Shown here: positions 1-7,386 of the stretch, one piece after another
How the letters are laid out: the number at the start of each line of letters is the position of its first letter
Numbering within the stretch: position 1 is the stretch's first letter
Assembly (NCBI GenBank): GCA_024689005.1
Contig: JAILDU010000022.1
Location: 1 to 34,105 of the forward strand
DNA length: 34,105 bases
Direction of reading: 5' to 3'
DNA from: Paludibacteraceae bacterium
GTDB taxonomy: Bacteria > Bacteroidota > Bacteroidia > Bacteroidales > Paludibacteraceae
Notes under the pieces: model-generated
What the model was told of the DNA's origin: nothing
Databases searched by the model: none
The model's input: only the letters and a program-made list of their open reading frames with translations
Program-made: the position numbers and the translations under genes

Positions 1-1139
1 GGAACCGCCATGCGGAGAATACGTCCGAGTGTCTGCGTGCGGAAGGTATCGGACTTGACTTCGCGGTACATGACCAAGATATGTGCGCGCGGACAATCCC
101 AACCTGTTCCTGCAGCGTATTTGAAGAGCATATATTCCACCGGATTATTTCCATCGGAGATAAACTCGATGTTCTCTTTCTTGTTATCAAACCATTTGGC
201 GATGTGATTTGCCGGAACACCTTTCTTGAGCAGATAATCGGTCACAATCTCCTCTTTGCGTTTGACGCCTAAGTCTTTGGTTTTCTTGTCATCGTCCGGC
301 AACTGAATCAAAACCAAAGGATTGATGTCTTTTCCTACACGTTCCCATTCGGCTTTCAGTTCCGCGCGTTTCTCCATCGCCAAATCCAAAAGCAGATAAT
401 CGTGGTCGATATTCTCAAACACATTCAGATCTTCCTCGGTCTGCGAGATGATTTCTTCTTTGATCAAGCCCGCTGCCACCACGTCTTGCCGCTCCACCTC
501 TACAAATCCTGCGCGGTTACGTCGTACATCGCTGATTGAAGGTTCGGAAGTCGGAGTAGCCGACACTTTGAGAATAATCTTCGGGTTCAACGGATCAATA
601 ACGGTCTTGATCGCCAAGTCGGTCACGTTCTTGTGGCTCTCGTCAATAATCATCACTATCTGCCGTCCTTCCGCGTGCGTGCGTTCCACTATATCTTCGA
701 AATAGAAACCGGATTCTTTGTATAAGCGCTCATCTCCCGGACGACGAAGAACACGTTTGTCGGCTTTCTCGGTCGATAGTTTCTGCCAGTTCAAGAACAA
801 GATGTCATTCCGTTTGAGCACACCTTGGTTGAAGTCCTGTACGGTCAGTAACCGGTTGCCGATATTCGGGTGGAAATACTCAAAGAACTTCTCCTTGCTC
901 TGCATCGCCAAATCGTCCGAGAACGTAATCCACACAAACGCTACATCCTCATTCCAATCGGGCTGTGTGTGCAAGCCGTTGATGAAATTAGACACCATAA
1001 AGGTCTTGCCGCTTCCGGTCGGAGACTTAAACACAATCTCGTGCTTGAAGTCATTGTTCGCGTACCAAATAGCCTTGAATTGTGCCGTTAATTCTTCTAC
1101 TGCGTTTTGCTGAAACGCAAGCATATTAAATTGAGCCAT
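1..1139 (-). CDS. res: Type III restriction enzyme Res subunit (partial, runs off left edge)
   Basis: This is the N-terminal 379 residues of the ATP-dependent DNA-translocating endonuclease subunit of a type III restriction system; it works in complex with Mod. The start ATG lies at 1139. Superfamily 2 helicase motifs are all visible: Walker A PTGSGKT at residues 40-46, DESH at 166-169, SATP at 193-196, and further on GTGWDCPRA and QTLGRILRM near the cut edge. Full-length Res proteins usually have about 900-1000 residues, so the rest of the helicase domain and the C-terminal PD-(D/E)XK nuclease domain lie outside the window. The gene begins 6 bp after the mod stop codon, so the two are almost certainly co-transcribed and translationally coupled. 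No frameshift is seen in the visible part. Confidence 0.95.
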   Translation of the reverse strand, partial: MAQFNMLAFQQNAVEELTAQFKAIWYANNDFKHEIVFKSPTGSGKTFMVSNFINGLHTQPDWNEDVAFVWITFSDDLAMQSKEKFFEYFHPNIGNRLLTVQDFNQGVLKRNDILFLNWQKLSTEKADKRVLRRPGDERLYKESGFYFEDIVERTHAEGRQIVMIIDESHKNVTDLAIKTVIDPLNPKIILKVSATPTSEPSISDVRRNRAGFVEVERQDVVAAGLIKEEIISQTEEDLNVFENIDHDYLLLDLAMEKRAELKAEWERVGKDINPLVLIQLPDDDKKTKDLGVKRKEEIVTDYLLKKGVPANHIAKWFDNKKENIEFISDGNNPVEYMLFKYAAGTGWDCPRAHILVMYREVKSDTFRTQTLGRILRMAV

Positions 1140-1145
1140 AACGTA

Positions 1146-2972
1146 TTATAGTTGGTGGATGTTCTGATAAATCTCTAAAATCGGTTGCGGAATTGGTTTG
1201 ATGGTAATACCCGAAAGGTCATCAAACTCATTCTCAAAAACAGAAGGATCGCCCCATGTAAAGACATAAATCGCGATGCGCGTTAACGGGTTAGCCGCCT
1301 GTATCTGCTCTATCTCTCGGCGGAAGTCCGCAAATTGCAGGAGGTTGCCGGAGAAATAAACCGCAGTATAACCAAAATCATTCGTTGGTTTGTCGCCCTT
1401 TCGGAGTTGGAAAATCTGATACGAGTTGGCAGTCTTTATCTCCTCTAAGTTGTTTTCTCCCAAAGCCAATAGACAACCGGCTTTCTGCGTCAGAGCTACT
1501 TTGTCCGCGTCGGTAATGTTGGTTATCTTATGCTCGCCAACAAACGCTGTTCTGTAGTATTTCATGGAGTTGCCGAGACCTTTGTAGTGGTTGAAACCAT
1601 TTATGACATTAATGCAGCGTGGATATGTTTTTTCATCGCAAATATTTCCCTCATTATTTGTTATTATAATAAATTGACGTTTCCCCTTATCGTCTTCGTT
1701 TAATCTTAAAACAGCCTCTAACGTACTTCCTGAACCCGCAAAGAAGTCAAGAACTTTTGCGTCCTTTTTCTGCTGATAATCAATAATCTGTTTCAGCATC
1801 TTAACAGGTTTCTTTCCTCCGTTGAATGGTATACCTCCTTCTGTTCTAATATTGCCAAACTCGGGGGAAAAATCATAAGACGTGATAATTGGCAAAAACC
1901 TCTTGGGATTTATGCCAGACGTGAAAGTTTCACGTTTTTCAAGAGGTATACCGCTAAACATCTTACCTTTGGTTGCTGTTGCCTTAGCTGGACCAGTGTA
2001 GTATCTATACCCCAAACCATCATCGCCGCGTCCTAACACTTTATATAAACAACCTAACCCATCTAAGCTAACACGCGGTTCAATCACTTTCTGAAATACT
2101 TTTCCGTAACTCATAGTAGAATATATACTACCAGTAATCCAAGTCTCCTTTAAACCATCTATGTGTCCGTCAACTTTAGATAATTTCCATTCATCAGGTT
2201 TAAATACAATTACGTCTATACCATCAATTTGTATCCTAGTACCCTCTCCGCATTCCGTTATGTTGAAGCAGAATTTCTCTAATCCATAATCCTCCACTTC
2301 TCTTTTTGGAATAAACTTGTTTGATTTCCTATAAAATAGGATATACTCCATTAAAGGTTTAAAATCCTTTTCTTCGTTTATACTCTTATCCGAGTATCTT
2401 ACCTGAATATGGAAAGTCGCCAAATAATTGGATTCTCCAAACACCTTATCGCATAGTAATTTTAGATTAGCATATTCGTTGTCATCTATAGATATTGCTA
2501 TAAAGCCATCTTCCGCAAGTAAGTTCTTGGCAAGTTCAAGTCGTTTGTGCATGAATGAAAGCCAATAACTATGCCGCAAAGGGTGATCTGTGGGAACTGT
2601 TGTACCATCGGGGAATTTGTCGAGTACACGCTTATCCTTATACACAAAACCATCCGAACCGGTGTTGTACGGCGGATCGATATAGATGACATCTATTGTA
2701 CCCTTATGGGTATAGTTGAGACATGTGAGGGCGTGAAAATTATCACCCTCAATCAGAATATGTGTGGGCTTGCCATCATCATTCGAGATAGCTTTATCAG
2801 GAACCTCTTCCAATGTGGGAATAGCATTCTCGGCTTCCGCCTCAAATGCTTCGGGCACATCCATCCAACGCAAACCATATTGCGTCTCGCTGTTCTTCTT
2901 GATTTCCGTTTGGAGTCGCTCAATCTGCTTCTCCAATTCATGAATCTGCTGCAAGTACTCTTGCTCTGTCAT
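1146..2972 (-). CDS. mod: Type III DNA methyltransferase Mod subunit (N6-adenine)
   Basis: This 608-residue protein is the modification and sequence-recognition subunit of a type III restriction-modification system. It methylates adenine N6 using S-adenosylmethionine and confers specificity on Res. Catalytic motif IV DPPY is at residues 99-102, followed by NTGSDGF. The SAM-binding motif FAGSGST is at 411-417. This DPPY-before-FAGSG order is that of the beta class, to which type III Mods belong. The N-terminus is a short predicted coiled coil (residues 1-30, heptads of L/I). The section between the motifs, roughly residues 180-400, holds the target recognition domain and is visibly more AT-rich than its flanks. 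The 6-bp gap to res points to one operon. A promoter at 3260-3290 would give a leader of about 280 nt. Confidence 0.95.
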   Translation of the reverse strand: MTEQEYLQQIHELEKQIERLQTEIKKNSETQYGLRWMDVPEAFEAEAENAIPTLEEVPDKAISNDDGKPTHILIEGDNFHALTCLNYTHKGTIDVIYIDPPYNTGSDGFVYKDKRVLDKFPDGTTVPTDHPLRHSYWLSFMHKRLELAKNLLAEDGFIAISIDDNEYANLKLLCDKVFGESNYLATFHIQVRYSDKSINEEKDFKPLMEYILFYRKSNKFIPKREVEDYGLEKFCFNITECGEGTRIQIDGIDVIVFKPDEWKLSKVDGHIDGLKETWITGSIYSTMSYGKVFQKVIEPRVSLDGLGCLYKVLGRGDDGLGYRYYTGPAKATATKGKMFSGIPLEKRETFTSGINPKRFLPIITSYDFSPEFGNIRTEGGIPFNGGKKPVKMLKQIIDYQQKKDAKVLDFFAGSGSTLEAVLRLNEDDKGKRQFIIITNNEGNICDEKTYPRCINVINGFNHYKGLGNSMKYYRTAFVGEHKITNITDADKVALTQKAGCLLALGENNLEEIKTANSYQIFQLRKGDKPTNDFGYTAVYFSGNLLQFADFRREIEQIQAANPLTRIAIYVFTWGDPSVFENEFDDLSGITIKPIPQPILEIYQNIHQL

Positions 2973-3033
2973 TCTAAGTAGCGCTTGTTAAAGCGTGCCA
3001 TTTTCTTCTATTTAGACCTATACCGAACAGCAC

Positions 3034-3221
3034 AAAAAATGTGGGCTATAATTTGCTCACAGTGTGGCTGTAGGAAAAGGCCATGAAGAAAGCAAGTTAC
3101 GCCCACATAGCAGTGGACGTTCACAACTTGTCATTTTCTTCGTTGAAACTTCCTACATTTCACTGTAAATAGACAAATAGCAAACGCTAATTAATAATTA
3201 ATATGTCCTTACTGTTTAGCG
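3034..3221 (-). ncRNA. Structured RNA: mod leader or independent ncRNA
   Basis: Read on the minus strand, this stretch folds into successive helices. CGCUAA (3221-3216) pairs with UUAGCG (3190-3185). A long rod follows: GCUA (3181-3178) with UAGC (3048-3045), UUUG with CAAA, ACAGUG with CACUGU, UGUAGGA with UCCUACA, GAAGAAA with UUUCUUC, and CAAGUU with AACUUG. The rod is capped by GUCCAC/GUGGGC with loop UGCUAU. AUGUGGGC of the cap (3099-3092) can instead pair with GCCCACAU (3046-3039), which is followed by a U run (3039-3034). That alternative would look like an intrinsic terminator. A promoter lies at 3260-3290. It could be a regulatory leader of the restriction operon or a free-standing rod-shaped RNA (6S-like shape); I recognise no Rfam family. 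Confidence 0.5.
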
Positions 3222-3259
3222 TCGGTAAGCGACGAGAGGTATAAAAACCTTTGCGGGTG

Positions 3260-3290
3260 CAAAGGTAATACTTTTTTCGGATATATGCAA
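3260..3290 (-). promoter_or_regulatory. Promoter for structured RNA / mod-res operon
   Basis: The minus strand reads CTTG with its TTG at 3290-3288, a 20-bp spacer containing an A-rich run, then TAccTTTG at 3267-3260. This matches the Bacteroidetes -33/-7 consensus. Transcription should start near 3253. Confidence 0.7.
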
Positions 3291-3414
3291 GTTAATTTAT
3301 GAAAGATATGCAAATATTTAACATTCGAGATATTTTTGTCGTATTGCGGGGAGGGGTTAGGTTTGGAGATTATTAGTCAGAAATGGTCTCAAATCAAGGA
3401 AAACTGTCATTCCC

Positions 3415-3432
3415 ATAGAGGGTATCCTCTAT
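3415..3432. repeat. Perfect 7-bp inverted repeat (possible operator)
   Basis: ATAGAGG (3415-3421) and CCTCTAT (3426-3432) flank a 4-bp loop. There is no T run on either side, so it does not look like a terminator. It lies between the mod promoter and the upstream region of the nucleoside phosphorylase gene. Nothing else is seen between 3300 and 3480 except AT-rich sequence. Confidence 0.4.
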
Positions 3433-3480
3433 AAGTCAAAAATTATCGATATTCGGCAATATTATTTATTTTATTTGTCT

Positions 3481-3560
3481 AAAATTATCAAAAATTAGGG
3501 AAAATTATGATTGCTGGGTAACTGGTGGGTTTAGGCCGGGATAGGCAGAATTAGGCAAAT
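3481..3560. repeat. 10-bp phased direct-repeat array (8 units)
   Basis: Eight consecutive 10-bp units are seen. AAAATTA starts at 3481, 3491 and 3501; two GGGT-type units follow; TAGGC starts at 3532, 3542 and 3552. It ends 37 bp before the -33 box of the next gene. It resembles in design the 11-bp arrays elsewhere in the window, but the period is 10. Confidence 0.6.
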
Positions 3561-3596
3561 TAAAGAGTTAAAGAATGAAGGAATTGGGATTGTGGA

Positions 3597-3628
3597 TTTG
3601 CGTATATGAAAAAAAAGCAGTATCTTTG
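3597..3628 (+). promoter_or_regulatory. Promoter of nucleoside phosphorylase-like gene
   Basis: TTTG (3597-3600), a 20-bp spacer with an 8-A run, and TAtcTTTG (3621-3628) form a perfect Bacteroidetes consensus promoter. Transcription should begin near 3634, which rules out the upstream ATG at 3606 as the start and supports ATG 3648. Confidence 0.85.
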
Positions 3629-3647
3629 CAGCCAAAATGTGAAGTAT

Positions 3648-4166
3648 ATGAAAAAGTACATTCTAATGGCAGAAGAAGGTGAGCGTTCGCTCCTGGAAAA
3701 AGCCTGCGAGGCGTTAGGCCTTCAGTGGGAAGGAGCAGAGGTGATACTCACCGGTGTCGGAGCAATCAATGTGATCCGTGCGCTGCAAGGTCTGGACAGA
3801 GAAGCAGAAGTGCTGAATATCGGTTATGCAGGAAGTGCCAACTTCGATATCGGAACGTGGGCCGAAGTGACGGAAGTGCGTCTGAACCATCCGAATGTGA
3901 AATATCCGGAGCCGGAGTTGAAGGTTGAAGGTGTAATGTGTAATGTGGAAGGTGTAATGTGTAATGTGGAAAGTGGAAAGTTGAAGGAGGCGGTGTGCTA
4001 TACGAACTGCGACTTTGTGCTGCAGTCGGACTACAAGGATTGTGTGTTTGACATGGAGTTGGCATTCATTGCAGCGCTTGGATTCAAGCATGTACATAGT
4101 CTCAAATATGTGAGTGACAATCTCTCGTTGCACGCATATCATGACTTGACTAACGGAGTAGAATAG
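3648..4166 (+). CDS. Nucleoside phosphorylase / MTA-SAH nucleosidase-like protein
   Basis: This 172-residue protein resembles a compact member of the PNP/MTAN nucleoside phosphorylase superfamily, which cleaves the N-glycosidic bond of purine nucleosides such as methylthioadenosine. Visible landmarks in family order are MAEEGE near the N-terminus, TGVGAIN (35-41), NIGYAGS (57-63), DME (135-137, position of the ribose-binding Glu) and VSDN (155-158, position of the catalytic Asp). Family members normally have 230-290 residues, so this one is short. Residues 92-108 are encoded by a 21-bp tandem repeat that looks like inserted filler (see 3924-3986). The substrate cannot be told from sequence. 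A consensus promoter ends 20 bp upstream of the start. An ATG 42 bp further upstream lies inside the promoter and was rejected. Confidence 0.65.
   Translation: MKKYILMAEEGERSLLEKACEALGLQWEGAEVILTGVGAINVIRALQGLDREAEVLNIGYAGSANFDIGTWAEVTEVRLNHPNVKYPEPELKVEGVMCNVEGVMCNVESGKLKEAVCYTNCDFVLQSDYKDCVFDMELAFIAALGFKHVHSLKYVSDNLSLHAYHDLTNGVE
3924..3986 (+). repeat. 21-bp tandem repeat inside coding region
   Basis: Two near-identical 21-bp copies (3924-3944 and 3945-3965, one T/G difference) are followed by a decayed third. The unit is made of GTGGAAG and GTAATGT words and is a multiple of three, so the frame stays open and adds the residues VEGVMCN twice. It resembles intergenic filler rather than protein-coding sequence. 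Confidence 0.85.
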
Positions 4167-4246
4167 TTGATAATTGACAATTGATAATTCTTAGCCCTAA
4201 AGGCACGATTATTTGACAAAGTCAAATTTTGATAATTGATAATTAG
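4167..4246 (+). repeat. TTGATAATT / GACAATTG filler between genes
   Basis: The gap contains TTGATAATT at its start, then GACAATTGATAATT, and a second TTGATAATTGATAATTAG just before the next ATG. These short reiterated words flank an ACTTTGTC-like dyad (GACAAAGTC, 4215-4223). I see no promoter; the next gene is probably read through from upstream. Confidence 0.6.
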
Positions 4247-5476
4247 ATGACTACTATTATATTAAAACCGCATAAAGAGGAATCGCTCAAGCGTTTTCAC
4301 CCGTGGGTGTTCTCGGGTGCGATAGCGCGCGTTGTGCTGGACGCGTCGCACAAGGCCGCAGAACCCGAAGAGGGTGAGATAGTGTGTGTGCAGTCGAGCA
4401 GCAACGAGGTATTGGGCGTTGGTCATTGGCAAATAGGCTCAATAGCCGTACGCATATTGGAGTTTGGCGTATCGGAGTTGCCGGCAGACTATTGGGCGCA
4501 ACGTATTCGTGCTGCTTATCGTGTGCGCGAGACACTCGGGCTGATTCGTCCGGACAATAATACATTTCGCCTGATACACGGTGAGGGAGATTTTGTGCCG
4601 GGATTGATAATTGATGTCTATGCAGATACAGCAGTTATTCAGGCTCATTCTGTGGGAATCCATTGTTGTCGAGCAGAGATAGCCAAGGCCGTAGCTAAGG
4701 AAGTGCCTCAGGTGAAGAATGTGTATTACAAGAGTGACGATACGTTGCCATTCAAGGCTGCAATAGAGGGCGAGAAAGTGGGGTACATTATAATGGCGAA
4801 TGGCGAAAGGGCGAATGGCGAAGGGGATGAGTTCTGGTCCAAGGAGAACGGTTTGGCATTTCGCATCGATTGGCTGAGAGGCCAGAAGACCGGATTCTTT
4901 ATCGACCAGCGTGAGAATCGCGCACTGGTAGAACGTTATGCTGCAGGCAAAGATGTGCTGAATATGTTTTGCTACACCGGTGGATTTTCTCTCTACGCGT
5001 TACGCGGCGGAGCGAAGAGCGTTGACTCGGTGGATGTGAGTCAGAAGGCGATAGACCTGGTGAATGCAAATGTGGAGCACAATTTTCCTAAGGCCAAGAA
5101 CCACACAGCAGTTACTGCCGATGCTTTTGATTATCTGAGCGAACAACGTGCGGCGGGACGGCAGTTTGACTTGATCATCTTGGATCCGCCGGCTTTTGCC
5201 AAGCACAGAGATGCGATCAAGAATGCTCTACGCGGATATCAGCGAATCAACGCGAAGGCGATAGAGATGATTCGTCCGGGCGGCATATTGTTCACCTTCT
5301 CTTGTTCGCAGGCCGTGGACAAAGAGGCATTCCGTCTGGCTGTGTTCAGTGCGGCCGCGCAGGTAGGAAGAAAAGTGCGCATACTACACCAATTGCATCA
5401 ACCACAAGATCACCCCATCAATATTTATCATCCTGAAGGCGAGTACCTGAAGGGACTGGTGGTGTACGTGGAATAA
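4247..5476 (+). CDS. rlmI: 23S rRNA (cytosine-C5) methyltransferase, RlmI family
   Basis: This 409-residue SAM-dependent methyltransferase belongs to the RlmI/YccW group, which makes m5C in 23S rRNA (C1962 in Escherichia coli). The N-terminal ~80 residues are the PUA-like RNA-binding domain (begins TTIILKPHKEES...HPWVFSGAI). SAM-binding motif I is NMFCYTGGFS (239-248). Motif IV DPPAFAKH is at 313-320. The catalytic Cys is in FTFSCSQ (349-355). Length is normal for the family (about 390-400) apart from a low-complexity insert at residues 184-194 (ANGERANGEGD) encoded by an AATGGCG repeat. Start ATG 4247 follows AT-rich filler. I see no promoter of its own. Orthologue assignment within the RlmI/RlmI-like group is by motif only. 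Confidence 0.9.
   Translation: MTTIILKPHKEESLKRFHPWVFSGAIARVVLDASHKAAEPEEGEIVCVQSSSNEVLGVGHWQIGSIAVRILEFGVSELPADYWAQRIRAAYRVRETLGLIRPDNNTFRLIHGEGDFVPGLIIDVYADTAVIQAHSVGIHCCRAEIAKAVAKEVPQVKNVYYKSDDTLPFKAAIEGEKVGYIIMANGERANGEGDEFWSKENGLAFRIDWLRGQKTGFFIDQRENRALVERYAAGKDVLNMFCYTGGFSLYALRGGAKSVDSVDVSQKAIDLVNANVEHNFPKAKNHTAVTADAFDYLSEQRAAGRQFDLIILDPPAFAKHRDAIKNALRGYQRINAKAIEMIRPGGILFTFSCSQAVDKEAFRLAVFSAAAQVGRKVRILHQLHQPQDHPINIYHPEGEYLKGLVVYVE
4792..4826 (+). repeat. AATGGCG short tandem repeat inside rlmI
   Basis: AATGGCG occurs at 4792, 4799 and 4814, with a GCGAAAGGGCG variant between. Translation gives NGE twice. It sits in the linker between the RNA-binding part and the catalytic domain, where an insert is likely to be tolerated. 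Confidence 0.8.
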
Positions 5477-5477
5477 C

Positions 5478-5507
5478 CTCCCCAAACCCCTCCTCGGAGA
5501 GGGGAGA
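5478..5507 (+). terminator. CCCCTCC hairpin after rlmI
   Basis: CCCCTC (5488-5493) and GAGGGG (5500-5505) can form a GC-rich stem after the rlmI stop codon. There is no strong T run, so it may be a weak terminator or a dispersed hairpin repeat. Sequences of the CCTCCCCAAACCCCTCC type recur between genes in many Bacteroidetes genomes (recollection, not checked). Confidence 0.45.
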
Positions 5508-5547
5508 ATAAGAGAATGGAAATTTCAAATTGTTGATAAAGAGACTT

Positions 5548-6447
5548 ATGAAACTCGTTTGTTTTGACACAGAGACCACAGGTCTGGATGTTCAGAAAGA
5601 CCATATAATACAACTGTCGTTGGTGAAAGTGGACACGGATAGTTGGGAGCAGATAGATAGCCGAGACTGGTACATACTGCCGGAGGGTGAGTTTGTTATA
5701 CCAGCAGAGGCTGAGGCTGTTCATCATATAAGCAAGTCGTTTTTGCAGGAGAACGGAGTGAGTCTCAGAAGTATTTACGAAGAGTTGCTCGCCTTCACAG
5801 AAGGCTGTGAAATGTTGTCATATAACGGCAACGGATACGACGCTCCTATCTTGTATTACAACCTGAAACGTATAGGCAAGACATTTCCGTTCGAGGGTCG
5901 CACGTGGTATGATGCATTGTTGCTGGAGCGACAGAAGATGGAGGGCCAAGTGGATCCTGCGACTGGCGAGCGCTACCACTGCAATCTAACAGCCACATAT
6001 ACGCGTTATTATGGTCATCCGTTTGAAGGCGCTCATAATTCGTTTGACGATGTGCTTGCAACCATCGAAGTGTTTAAGGCGCAAGTGGCAGCTAACGGCT
6101 GGCAGTGGGCGCAACGCGACGATTTCGGTTTTATTTCTTACGACCGATGGTTAGTTAAGAGAGGTAATTACTATTATCTGAATCAAGGCGGACATAAGGG
6201 CGAGAGCATCGAGTCCATGCTTCGCATAGACCGCAGTTATCTGGAATGGATAATAGATAAATGCAAATGGACAGACCAGCAGACAAAAGATATTATCTCA
6301 CCATATTTAGGAGGGCGTAGTAACTCAAAAAAACAGAGTACTCCGATTGCTCAGAATACTCAGGAAAAGAATGCGCCTCTCAAGAGTTCGGACGGCAAGC
6401 GTCGCTGCAAGCCTACTATATCGGGGGCTGATCTGACTCTGTTTTGA
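5548..6447 (+). CDS. DEDDh 3'-5' exonuclease (DnaQ-like) with C-terminal extension
   Basis: This 299-residue protein has an N-terminal exonuclease domain of the DnaQ (DNA polymerase III epsilon) type. The metal-binding residues are all visible: D7 and E9 in FDTETTG, D98 in NGNGYDAPIL, and H163/D168 in AHNSFDDV. The domain ends near residue 180. The last ~120 residues form an extension that I do not recognise, with a basic Ser/Lys-rich stretch near 255-290. It may act in DNA repair or RNA processing; the epsilon subunit itself is usually a different gene. ATG 5548 was chosen because the exonuclease beta strand starts immediately after it; two in-frame TTG codons 15-18 bp upstream are possible but less likely. 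It follows rlmI on the same strand. Confidence 0.85.
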   Translation: MKLVCFDTETTGLDVQKDHIIQLSLVKVDTDSWEQIDSRDWYILPEGEFVIPAEAEAVHHISKSFLQENGVSLRSIYEELLAFTEGCEMLSYNGNGYDAPILYYNLKRIGKTFPFEGRTWYDALLLERQKMEGQVDPATGERYHCNLTATYTRYYGHPFEGAHNSFDDVLATIEVFKAQVAANGWQWAQRDDFGFISYDRWLVKRGNYYYLNQGGHKGESIESMLRIDRSYLEWIIDKCKWTDQQTKDIISPYLGGRSNSKKQSTPIAQNTQEKNAPLKSSDGKRRCKPTISGADLTLF

Positions 6448-6464
6448 TTCTCAAAATCTTAGTT

Positions 6465-7382
6465 TTACGTTAGGTCGTAGCCGTAATGGCGGAGACGGCC
6501 GGTATTGGAACGCCAGTCCTTGTCCACCTTGACGAAGAGTTGCAGGAAGACCTGCTTTTGGAAGAACTCTTCGATTTCTTTTCGTGCCATGGCACCCACG
6601 CGTTTGAGTGCGGAGCCGGCTTTGCCGATAAGGATACCCTTTTGTGAGTCTCTCTCGCAGAAGATGACGGCTGATATACGAATCAGGTTCTCTTCTTCTA
6701 TAAACGATTCCACTTCCACCTCTACGGAATAAGGAATCTCTTTGTCATAATTGAGCAATATCTTCTCACGGATAATCTCGTTGACGAAGAATCGTGCGGG
6801 TTTGTCTGTCAACTGATCTTTTGGGAAGAAAGGAGGTCCAACAGGCAATGCTGCCTTGATGGCGTCAAAGAGTTGTGCGACACCAAATCGTTCTTGCGCC
6901 GAGATGGGGAAGATCTCTGCTTCGGGGAGTTGGTTCTGCCAGAAAGCGACTAATGACTCCAAAGTCTCTTGAGTAGTCAGATCTATCTTGTTGATAATGA
7001 GGAAAACTTTGGTTCCCGACGCAGCCATCTTTTTTACTTTCTCGATAAAATCGGGATTGCGGTCGATGGTGTCCTGTGGTTCAGTGACATAGAGGAGGAC
7101 GTCGGCATCAACGAGAGCTGATCGTGAGAACTCGAGCATCTTTTCCTGTAGGCGATAGTTAGGGGAGAGAACTCCCGGAGTGTCCGAATAGACCATCTGG
7201 AAGTCCTCGCCATTAACTATGCCGAGAATGCGGTGACGAGTGGTTTGTGCCTTGGACGTAATAATCGAAAGGCGCTCTCCCACCAGCGCATTCATCAGAG
7301 TAGATTTACCCACGTTGGGGTTGCCAACAATGTTGACAAACCCCGAACGATGAGTTGTATTTATGTTTTCGTTAGCTACCAT
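6465..7382 (-). CDS. era: GTPase Era
   Basis: This 305-residue GTPase acts in 16S rRNA maturation and 30S assembly. The G motifs are all present: G1 GNPNVGKST (20-28), G2 at TT (47-48), G3 DTPG (67-70), G4 NKID (131-134) and G5 SAQE (161-164). A C-terminal KH domain that binds the 3' end of 16S rRNA is marked by GILIGKAGSALKRVG. ATG 7382 is chosen because it gives the usual Era N-terminus. A longer open frame to 7436 would overlap the upstream peptidase gene. It starts 4 bp after the stop of the M16 peptidase gene, so the two are probably one transcript. Confidence 0.97.
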   Translation of the reverse strand: MVANENINTTHRSGFVNIVGNPNVGKSTLMNALVGERLSIITSKAQTTRHRILGIVNGEDFQMVYSDTPGVLSPNYRLQEKMLEFSRSALVDADVLLYVTEPQDTIDRNPDFIEKVKKMAASGTKVFLIINKIDLTTQETLESLVAFWQNQLPEAEIFPISAQERFGVAQLFDAIKAALPVGPPFFPKDQLTDKPARFFVNEIIREKILLNYDKEIPYSVEVEVESFIEEENLIRISAVIFCERDSQKGILIGKAGSALKRVGAMARKEIEEFFQKQVFLQLFVKVDKDWRSNTGRLRHYGYDLT

Positions 7383-7386
7383 AGTA

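Noticed and set aside
3034..3253. Firm call of the structured RNA as tmRNA, RNase P RNA or 6S RNA
   Set aside because: No T-arm or CCA end for tmRNA, no RNase P core sequences; 6S is possible by shape only and could not be tested.
2973..3260. Miniature transposable element (imperfect inverted repeat 3061-3166)
   Set aside because: No target duplication seen, and base pairing continues outside the repeat as nested RNA helices downstream of a promoter, so an RNA explanation fits better.
3606..3647. Upstream ATG for the nucleoside phosphorylase-like gene
   Set aside because: It lies inside the promoter (-33 at 3597, -7 at 3621), before the predicted transcription start.
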